A stretch of 64,000 nucleotides of DNA from Arabidopsis thaliana (taxonomy: Eukaryota; Streptophyta; Magnoliopsida; Brassicales; Brassicaceae). The stretch covers positions 6,696,001 through 6,760,000 of the forward strand of contig NC_003070.9 in assembly GCF_000001735.4 (NCBI RefSeq), given 5' to 3'. The first letter of the stretch is position 1; each line of letters opens with the position of its first letter. The position numbers were made by a program, and so were the translations under genes. Of this stretch, positions 55,953 to 64,000 are shown in pieces. Below the pieces are notes generated by a model. It was not told the origin of the DNA and searched no databases. It saw nothing but the letters and a program-made list of their open reading frames with translations.

Positions 55953-57959
55953 TTATCCGACCTGCATCCGACATTGACGGCCATGGAGGTTCTTGAGCCT
56001 TGTGAGTTCTTTCCGTCTCTTTCTAGCTTCCGCTGCAGCCAACGATCCATGCTTTTTCTCCGGTAGAGAAATCAAAACATGATGACCAGGCGGCATCAGT
56101 GTAACTCCATTAGTTGTCTCAGAAACATCTTCATGCTTTAAACTATAAGCTTGCTGCGTTACAGGAAATCCATCTCCTCCTTCTGAGAGGACTTCAGTAG
56201 CAGATTCGTTGAGATCATATAAAGGTCTGGTTTCGGGTGAACCAGAGTCCTCTTCTTTGATTCTAGTTGGTAGATGGGACCGCGGAGTTTCTGTGACATC
56301 CATCGGTCTTGCAGAAGAATCATCGATATGGTGCCCGTTTGAAAAAGTACCTCTTTGTGTATCTTGAAGCCCGAAAGGAACACCATTGCTGTGATCAGGA
56401 GGAGGGAGAAACCAAGGGCAAGGTACAACGTAAAAGTGAGTTTTTTGCCCATTATCATCTGCAGCATTTTCATGCTCCTGCGTGGTAATAGTTTTAGCAG
56501 AAGCTCCTCCCGAAGTAGGGAATTCAAGTGGCGATATCATTGGATTTGATGATTGAGTAACATGAGGCCAGCAGAAAAGCTGATATGGATTCTGGTTGTA
56601 GAAGTAAAACGGAGTAGATGATGTAGACATCTCAACTTGTGATGGCTTGGGTGATTCTTCAGGCTCTTTTGTATCGGGTTTTACTGACTTCAATACCTAT
56701 TAAAACAGACGGTAAATCAGATATAGCAGTGTGAGCAATAGTGCTCCTGATACTGATATGGTCTTTGATAGATTGTGTAACCTGTTCCTTTAAATGCTTG
56801 TTAATCGTCTCCAAAGACTGAAACTCTTTCAAAGCCCAATCCTTTTCCTACCACAGCAGAAATGTCATTAGCTATAACAACGGTCTCTAAGGTTCACTCG
56901 ATGGAAACGTAAATCGAATAGTTTACTCACCCTCCTCAAATTCTCATTCTCATATGTCAGATCAGCTGCTTTTTTACTCAACTCCTCACACATTGCCTGG
57001 ATATATACGGTATAATTAATACTTAACAACACTAGTCTACTATTCAGCTAATTTTCCCAATATGGACCTTGTTGATAGAAACAAGGCATCAGTAAACAAT
57101 ACCTGTCTTCGCCGAATTGTCTGCCTCGCAGATTCTCTATTAGCTAATATCCTTCTGATTCTACGTTCTTCTCTTTCAGCCTAGAGATTAGTATTAGCAA
57201 AAGTAAGTTCAAGTGTCACAAAAAAAGAAATATGGTAGACAAAACTTTTGGCCTTGTAATAATCATATACCTCACTTAAATTCTGTCTTGATCGGCCACA
57301 ACCATTTGATCTACTACACCTTATTAGAGTCGAAGCAAGAATTGGTTTAGGTGTTTCACCATTGATTTCAGATTTAACCGGAGCTTTAGTTAGTTCTTTA
57401 GTTATTGGTTCAACTTCTTCTTCTTCCTCTTCTTCTTTCACTAATCGTTCCTGTTTTAGAAACATCTTTTATTATCATCAGATTGTTTTACCAGTAGCTT
57501 ACTAATTGTAACATGTTATTCACCTAATCAGTGCAATCACTATTTCTATCTATTCAAAATCGATTATTTGGATCTAAAACATAAAAGTTTCACAATTCTA
57601 AAAACAGAATCAATGAAAGTGAGGTTCTTTGAAAAAACAGACTAATAAAAAAAATAGGGAAAGCGAAGAGACAGAACCTCAGCTAGATCCGGAGTAGGTA
57701 ACGTATCAGAGTCAGGTGGTTTCAAAAGCGAGTCAGAAGGAGGAGACTCAGTCTTGACTCGCTTCCTCACCCGTTTCCCTTTACTTCCCCAACTCGCTGC
57801 AGATTCGAAAACCTGCTCTCGCATTATCGCAAGCTGCGCTAAATCCGCCAATGCTTCTGCCGCCTCCATCTCCGTCATGTTCGCCGCCGCAGTATTCTCC
57901 TCCCCAGAAGAAGAAGAAGACGACGAGCAACAACTCGATGATATAGGCTCCAACTCCAT
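55953..57959 (-). CDS. BZIP62: bZIP transcription factor with atypical basic region
   Basis: Six exons on the minus strand (57959-57678, 57450-57271, 57180-57103, 56996-56931, 56847-56782, 56696-55953) give 471 aa. The basic region is ERRIRRILANRESARQTI (about 159-176) and leucines follow at 186, 193, 200, 214 and 221, with Ala at 207. The conserved N-x7-R signature is altered: Asn168 is kept but the +8 position is Ile176 instead of Arg/Lys, and the +6 Arg is Gln174. Because the +8 basic residue contacts DNA backbone in canonical bZIPs, binding to ACGT sites is expected to differ. The long C-terminus is rich in Pro/Ser with a basic end (EARKRRKELTRLKNLHGRQC). Identity with bZIP62 is from recall. 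Confidence 0.92.
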
Positions 57960-59284
57960 CGACAAACCAAAAAAAATTCAAAACCCAAAAGATTTTCCCA
58001 ACAAAGAAAAAAAAAACGTAACCAGAAGAGAAAAAAAAAAAGGTTATAGAGAGAGAGAGAGAAAAACTGTAACTTCTCTCGAGAAAGAGAGAGAGTGGGA
58101 AAAAAATTGCCAAAGAGGAGCCCACAGAGGGTGAGAGAGCGACACGTGTAATGCCAGCTCATCGTCTACAATTGGTTGCTTAAGTATAGCCCATGTATCT
58201 GTGACCGCCACGTCTCGCTTTTTGTTACCAAGTCAGCATACTCGGCACGTGCGGAGTTGATTCGTGCGTGCGAAGCCGAGAATTGGGACCGCCGCGACCT
58301 CAGAACTGGGAAGAGGCGCAGAGTTTAAGATTTGCAAGGTCGGTTTTGAGAGTTGCTCAGATTGCGACACGTGTGGTGGTTTTATTGGATATTTACGTGG
58401 CGACGTCTGAGCCATGAGATTCAGTGGTGAATAATTACGGCTGAGGTTTTTGGGTGCATCCACCAACACACAATCATTTTGGTTCTAGACCTCTTTGTTG
58501 GACATATAAATGGGCCAGGTAATTGGCCGGTTAATAACAACTGGCCCGTCGCAATCATAGTTGTGATAGTGATTTACGGTTTTATTAGTTGGAGAGCTCA
58601 TGCATGATAGATAATTGTCACAGTTTATGGCCGCCTAGTCTCTAGAGCAAGTTTTAGAACATTGCCACATTGGTATAGATGTTAACGGATATAGAAATGG
58701 GCCTAGTAATGTATGATAATGGCCACATCCTTGTGAAACTAAACGTTGTCGCACATATATTTCTTGAGAATTATGCGGTATGATAAGAGGAATAATCAAG
58801 CTAATGCATTTTGTTTAAGAGATTGGGTTACCGTTTACATATATATGCATTGAAGATTAAATAAATATAATCAGTTACACATAAGTCGATTTGGGACCTC
58901 TTTTGGTATTAAACACACCACAACTTAAAAGAATTTTGTGCATTCCTCCTTTTAGAAGTGGATTCCCCATTCCCTGAAGAAAGATAACAAATCATATATT
59001 AAGGAGGGATTATGGAAATTGATTATTAAAACAAAATTGGTGCTTACAGTTGATAAAATCATAAAAATTTAATGTTTAACCTAGGCAAATTACTATTAAA
59101 TAGATACAGAAATCATGGTATCATCAAATAGATTTATAACGCCATGGGTTTCTGTGGTGTTTTGTATGAATTATCATGTTACTATATATCGAATTTAGAT
59201 TCAGTTTTTGTGTTGTGGTGTTGTATCGTAGGAACTAAAAATTAAAGTTACGGGATAGTAAAAGTGATTTTTGTACCAAAAAGA
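57960..59284. promoter_or_regulatory. bZIP62 promoter with three ACGTG boxes, and spacer
   Basis: The leader has a GA microsatellite (58048-58095). ACGTG-core sites lie at 58142-58149 (ACACGTGT), 58245-58252 (GCACGTGC, a G-box) and 58367-58374 (ACACGTGT), all within about 415 bp upstream of the start. They fit bZIP or bHLH control, possibly autoregulation, an inference. The rest to 59284 shows no gene. Confidence 0.6.
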
Positions 59285-59536
59285 TTAAAAATATTCAAAA
59301 GAATCGTAGACATACTTGGCTTTATCACCGAACCATCCGTAAACGGATTTGAAGGTGGATGATACGGTGTCGACGGCTTGTGGGCCGCCGTGTTCATTGA
59401 ATGCATCGGTGACACTCGTCATGGCGGAGTCTACCCTCTGCCCAACCGTTGGTTCTTCCTCGGCCAAGATATCCACCGAGTTTATCGAGACAAGTAGCAT
59501 TACCGACAACAGCACGGCCACCGATATTTTCGCCAT
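59285..59536 (-). CDS. small secreted protein, unknown (At1g19500-like)
   Basis: A single-exon frame of 83 aa. Residues 1-22 (MAKISVAVLLSVMLLVSINS) form a clear signal peptide, with a likely cut near the SVDILAEEE region. The mature part is about 60 residues, acidic to neutral, has no cysteines and ends with aromatic residues (VYGWFGDKAKYVYDSFEYF). I recognise no family. A TATA-like TATTTATATG lies near 59710, about 170 bp upstream. It could be a secreted peptide or cell-wall protein; no function is assigned. Confidence 0.75.
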   Translation of the reverse strand: MAKISVAVLLSVMLLVSINSVDILAEEEPTVGQRVDSAMTSVTDAFNEHGGPQAVDTVSSTFKSVYGWFGDKAKYVYDSFEYF

Positions 59537-60482
59537 CCTATCTCCGGCAAACTTTTTTGCTTCTTCTTCTTTTATTGGTTTATAAAAACAAGAATGATTT
59601 AATAACTAGAGGTAGCTCGTAAATTTGTCTTAAGCTTGTAAGAAACAAAAGTCTATTTGTTTACGTACGTGTTTTTCGTGTTTCGTTTGGTTTAATTTGA
59701 AGTTCCTTATTTATATGTGAAGGAGATTTAAAATTTGGTTTTATTTACTGGTGGAACGATCCAACGTTGGTAGTGGTTACGCCGAAAATAGTACGACGTG
59801 AGATGGCTTTAGTTTCATGCCAGTTCCAAATTAAGCAACAGTTTTATGGTTTTCGATTTCATTTTTTTTTTGGGTCCATATAGTGAATTGGTGATATTCG
59901 TTTCTTTTAAACTTTATTATAAATGCTTTATCTCTAAGAAATTTAAAACGTTATAAATGTATGCAATTACATGTGATGTTTAAGCTTTAGTTTATTTTAT
60001 AAACAAAAGTGATTGTTAAAATATTTATCAAAGCTCTAGATCGAGATGCTAACCAGCTGATGATTGGTTGGAGGATTTTGCAGGGGAATATTCAAGTCTT
60101 TGCATTTGGGATTTCAATCATGGTACAATGTATACGTTTTTAATGGTAAAAATACTCTCATTTTCAACAAGTTTTGGAAATTGAGATTACGAAATGGAAA
60201 TCAGTTGTTTTACTAGGTGGAATAGATGTGAACCAACTATACTGTATAATGATAAATCCCCGTCCATAGACAAATTAAAAAAATAAGAATTTGACAAAAA
60301 TAGATTAGAATTATAAATAAACAAAACCAAAATAGCTAGATGATTTGTTGTGAAATAAGATTAAACAGAGCAAATAAGAAACACAATGAAAAGGGAATGA
60401 TACACTCATCAGTATAAGAAAGAAGAAAACATATCCCTTTGAATCCTTAGACATATAGCAATCTTCACATCATGTAACAACT
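59537..60482. other. promoter of the small secreted protein and spacer
   Basis: Upstream region of the minus-strand small gene and 3' flank of the RADIALIS-like gene. AT-rich. No further gene was seen. Confidence 0.5.
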
Positions 60483-61290
60483 TCACTGGATTCTCATATT
60501 CTTCATTAACCTGTCAAAAAACAATAGATTAATTAATATAACTTGACACTAAGATACCACTTTTGTTGATCACCGACCAGTGAAAAATCAGAATCACTTT
60601 TGCATTAATATATACCGTTATATTTAATCGTATTCGAATAATATAGAATTAGCTAGATATATACATATATAACATTATATCATTCATATAAGATTCAAAA
60701 GTTGAGGACAATGTGCATGTGATGGTGCACAAACAGGATTAGATTTCATGTGACTCCTTTCCTTTTAATGAGAATGCCGGAAATAGAAGGGATGGTGCGT
60801 GTGGTTGCATGTTTCTTATTATTATACCTATATTATTATTATTATATAGTCCAACGTTCATCACTAGTTTTAATATACTACTACCAAAAGAACTCATTTA
60901 TATAATCAGATTTTGAAATTATTTGAACTAAACATATGTTTCTACTAAATCACTATAGAAATCACAAAAACGACCACAAACTCTAAAAGATTTGGTAAGG
61001 ACAAAAAGATTTCACCTCAAATCAAAATCATCGATGCCTCTAGATTTACTTCCAACATCGACGGTTTTGTATTTAGGCAAAGGTACTAAGTCTTGTTCGA
61101 TGTTCATGAGATCTTCAACGAGGATGTCGTAGTGACGTTTAACTTCCTCTGCAGATTTACTTCCAACTGCTTTAGCCACGTTTTGCCAACGGTCGGGAGT
61201 GTCTTTATCGTAAACGGCTAAAGCCCTCTCGAACATCTTGTTTTGCTTAGACGTCCAAGAAGAGCTCGAGCTCATAGAACTAGAGGCCAT
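60483..61290 (-). CDS. RL5: RADIALIS-like SANT/MYB protein
   Basis: Two exons, 61290-61016 and 60510-60483, give 100 aa. The single SANT/MYB-like domain covers about 11-60, with the tryptophans [10 protein letters not shown] and [10 protein letters not shown] and the helix-3 stretch [14 protein letters not shown]. It has Tyr in place of the third Trp, as in RADIALIS-type I-box proteins. These small proteins lack an activation domain and compete with larger DIV/DRIF-type MYB partners; RL genes act in plant morphogenesis. The tiny second exon adds LMKNMRIQ. It matches RL5 (At1g19510) as I recall. The serine-rich start ([15 protein letters not shown]) is the first ATG of the domain frame; an upstream extension to 61479 has no support. 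Confidence 0.92.
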
Positions 61291-63170
61291 TTTATTTAAA
61301 TTCTTTTGGGAATATATGAGATATATATAGGGAAACAAGAAAAGAGAAAGAAAAGGGATCGATACTAAGTTACGAATACAAACGAATGCCAAAATAGGCT
61401 CCTTATATGGAGGAAAAGAGAGTTGAGAGATTCCGCAAGTTGTAGTGTTTATCCAATATTTTTTTAGTTTGTATACCAAAATAAAGAATTATAGTTCTTT
61501 TTATGGGTCTACATTTTTTAAGGTCCATAAGGGTTTTCAGAGCATAGTGTCGTATTGTATGAAGAATGTCGAGAAGTCAACCGTTAATTAACGCTCGTAT
61601 GTGTTCTTATGAAGTTTAAAATTAGTAACCTCTTTAAATTATAGGGTTTAAGCGTTTAATGGTTATTTGTTGAGCCTATGACTTGCAGGGTACGTAGTAG
61701 AATCATCTTTGGTTTTAACATAATAACGTAAAGGAATCATTAAAAACTCAAAAGAAAAGTTAAAGACATTGGTATTCATAGAAAAAAAGAGTGGACAAAC
61801 AAGATCCCGTCTTTTATACTCCAATGAATCAGATTCACCTTAGCTATAATGTAAGTACGTACAAAGTTGTGCTAAGACGATGAATTATGATAGTTTATTC
61901 ACATACGAAATAGTTTTTGTTAAACTGGTAAAATGGTTTTATATAATCATCGTTTGATATGAAAAGAAAAAGAAAATTCCTTAATATCGAATTAATGGAT
62001 TCGATATGTCATCTCCTGTACTAAACTTCATAGAGATTTTTCATAACTTTTATTTGTTATTAACTTATTATCGATTAATATACAATAATAATAATAATTT
62101 GAAGGAGATGGGATCGATACTCTTGGGCACTTTGTTTTAATTCTAATAACTTATCCCGTGTGATGGAGAAAAGTAAATTTGGACGACAACCATTTTGATA
62201 AGAGCCACTTAAATTTAGCTGAAAAAAGAATAATACCATAAGAGATATTATCGTCTTCTTTTGGGATAAAATTCCAATATCCCTATCTCTGCATTGATTC
62301 TCATTCATAGTTGTACATTTTTATCCAATCCTTTCTTGTTTTATGAAAATGAATTCATTTTAATAATTATAAGTTATAACAAATTATATGTTTTTTTTGT
62401 CAAAAATATAGTAAAGTGTATGTTTCATTATTTCTTTTTCTTAACAGAAATTATATATGTATAATTGATTCTGATAATTATACAAGAATTTGGAGATTCA
62501 GTGTGGTCTCATAGCATAATAATGTCTTTTTGCACCATTCCTCTATGGTGCAGCAAAAACACCACATAACGTTTATTGTGAAAAGTTTTAAGACACGTCG
62601 TACTACAATCTCTTCCAATATAAGTTAGAAGATTACACGACTCATCTAAATTATGTGGTTTTTACTCCATATTGACTAGAGTGAGAGTGATGACCACACC
62701 ATTCACCATATCCTACTCTCTATAGGTTTTTGTTAGCTATGAGAGAAATAGTTTCGGTCACTATGGCAAATTTAATCCCGACATGAATGAATTATGATGT
62801 TTTGGTGAAGGACATTTTTGAGAACAACTAATTGAGTCTTCATAGATAATACATGATCCGAGTTTGGATATTGGATGCACGAGTTTTTGATGTAGTCACC
62901 TTTGTTATCACTCATTCTTACTCAAGTACTAGGTAATTTGTTTTTAGTTTTTAGTATTAGTTACTAGTTAGACCATTTTATTTTGTGTGGATTGTATATT
63001 ACTATATTTGTATGTATCATTTTTGTGCTTACTATATCAAAGAATTGCCATGATTACCGCAACTATACGAAACCTTTATCTACTTCTGACTTAGAAACAC
63101 TAGTTACAATTTGGAAAGAACGCAAACTTATTTAGAAAAATGCACTCACGCCGCCTAACTTTGACATACA
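61291..63170. other. AT-rich intergenic region
   Basis: Upstream side of RL5 with a TATATATAG near 61320-61330, then AT-rich DNA. I see no supported gene, RNA or transposon end before 63170. Confidence 0.5.
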
Positions 63171-63610
63171 GTAAAACCTCTATAAATTAATAATATTTGG
63201 ACCAATAAAATTTATTAATTTAGAGAGGTATTAATTTATCGATAAATAAATAAAATTGTACAAATTTTGTAAATTCTTACAAAAATTCGATATAAAATAT
63301 AGTTTTTTTCCCTATAATCAATAGTATTTCTAAAACCAATTACAAGTAGAAAGCAATTATTAAGTTTGAAAAACAATACAATTTTTTCGATATTGTAAAA
63401 TATTAGAATTGAACACTACAAAGAATTAACAAAAATTGAAGAAAAACATTACTAGACTCATATTTTACATATGATATTTATAATATATATTGATAAATTT
63501 ATATAATTATTAATTTATACTATTGATGGACCATATAATTATATAAGATTTTCAAAAATATTATTATCTTATTAATTTATCGATTTTTATCAATTTTTAC
63601 ATTGGTCCCA
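63171..63610. mobile_element. Emigrant-like MITE, incomplete
   Basis: TA followed by CAGTAAAACCTCTATAAATT (63171 on) is the terminal repeat of Emigrant, a pogo/Tc1-mariner MITE of Arabidopsis. An internal ATTTATTAATTTAGAGAGGT stretch also fits. The matching right terminus is not seen, so the copy is truncated or rearranged; the right limit is approximate. Confidence 0.65.
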
Positions 63611-63611
63611 A

Positions 63612-63852
63612 CTTGCTCAGAATCTGTGCTCATTCTTATGCATTCTAAAGAACTTGCTCAGACTCTCTGCTCATTACAGCAAAACTTCTATAAATTAATA
63701 CTTGAAAAATTTATTAATTTTTCAAGTATTAATTTATAGAAGTTTTGCTGTATATGTTTGGCTTATGATGTGTAATTTGTTTGAAATTGGAGGGAAATGA
63801 TGGGACTCTGAGCACAGGGTCAAAAGAGAAACTTTAGAATGCATAAGAATGA
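63612..63852. repeat. direct and inverted repeats around the palindrome
   Basis: CTTGCTCAGA...CTGCTCATT-type sequence occurs twice in direct order before the palindrome (63612-63640, 63653-63677). The 21-base TCATTCTTATGCATTCTAAAG unit at 63631-63651 recurs inverted at 63832-63852, with CTCTGAGCACAG-type sequence inverted as well. It looks like an inverted duplication centred on the small MITE. Confidence 0.75.
63678..63751. mobile_element. minimal Emigrant-type palindrome
   Basis: TA-flanked, near-perfect palindrome of about 74 bp. The arms start CAGCAAAACTTCTATAAATT and AATTAATACTTGAAAAATT, and the other half is the reverse complement. It is essentially two Emigrant terminal repeats joined head to head with no interior, able to form a long hairpin. 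Confidence 0.8.
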
Positions 63853-64000
63853 TTTAAGTATTATTTCTAAACTTGAGGGTTCTTTTTGAAAATTACAAAT
63901 AAACGGCAAGCCAACCCTAATTCGAGTCCCATTTCTGTGATCTTGACCTCTTCCTTTCTCACTCAATTTCTGAGCTAAAGTTAGGGTTTTGCCGAGATTT
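63853..64000 (+). promoter_or_regulatory. probable leader of the next gene
   Basis: The sequence changes to a CT-rich leader (CTTGACCTCTTCCTTTCTC) with telo-box-like words AACCCTAA and TTAGGGTTTTG near the edge. It probably belongs to a gene starting beyond 64000; no coding start is inside the window. Confidence 0.45.

Noticed and set aside
57781-58162. Phe/Leu/Ser-rich frames over the bZIP62 leader
   Set aside because: Generated by GA/CT microsatellite and the opposite strand of the Ser-rich N-terminus.

Overview
The window is nuclear DNA of a Brassicaceae plant, almost certainly Arabidopsis thaliana. Genes are short and intron-bearing with GT-AG splice sites, intergenic DNA is AT-rich, and the gene order matches what I recall of chromosome 1 from about At1g19380 to just before At1g19520. 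This identity rests on recall of protein sequences; no search was run. Exon ends were read by eye from splice consensus and frame. Several reconstructed lengths (788, 724, 516, 382, 471 and 100 aa) come out whole and in frame.

Layout. 0.87-1.54 kb: a box C/D snoRNA cluster with a telo-box/site II promoter. 2.1-2.7 kb: a small DUF1195-type membrane protein. 4.8-7.4 kb (-): a wall-associated receptor-like kinase. 8.2-13.3 kb: a broken Copia element with short LTRs. 13.9-15.3 kb: a candidate two-exon gene whose intron carries a palindromic 22-bp minisatellite. 16.2-17.7 kb (-): a plant membrane protein with a glycine-zipper tail. 18.7-20.4 kb (-): an F-box/LRR/FBD gene damaged by a frameshift and a MITE. 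21.2-28.5 kb: a dynamic block with a MITE, an HCF106 gene fragment, two copies of a DC1 zinc-finger gene, a Copia fragment between them and a solo LTR inside the second copy.

28.7-31.5 kb (-): PMT28-type methyltransferase. 33.1-34.7 kb (+): KCS4 3-ketoacyl-CoA synthase. 35.7-38.6 kb (-): ERD6-like sugar transporter. 38.6-42.4 kb: AT-rich spacer with a Helitron. 42.5-50.1 kb: two near-identical kelch F-box genes and an HhH-GPD DNA glycosylase, arranged as a duplicated block; between them lies an array of about 29 E2F-site-like repeats inside a transposon-like segment. 51.2-55.4 kb (+): WD40/AT-hook protein resembling a TFIIIC subunit. 56.0-58.0 kb (-): bZIP62. 59.3-59.5 kb (-): a small secreted protein. 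60.5-61.3 kb (-): RADIALIS-like 5. The end holds Emigrant-type MITE termini and the leader of the next gene.

The genes do not form one pathway. The main story is structural: three local duplications, each preserving one intact and one relic copy of neighbouring gene ends, later invaded by transposons. Most noteworthy are the E2F-site array, whose pre-insertion site is preserved in a paralogous block, the hairpin-forming intronic minisatellite, the snoRNA pair with recognisable rRNA guides, and the intron-containing HCF106 fragment. I did not find a convincing wholly new biological system.
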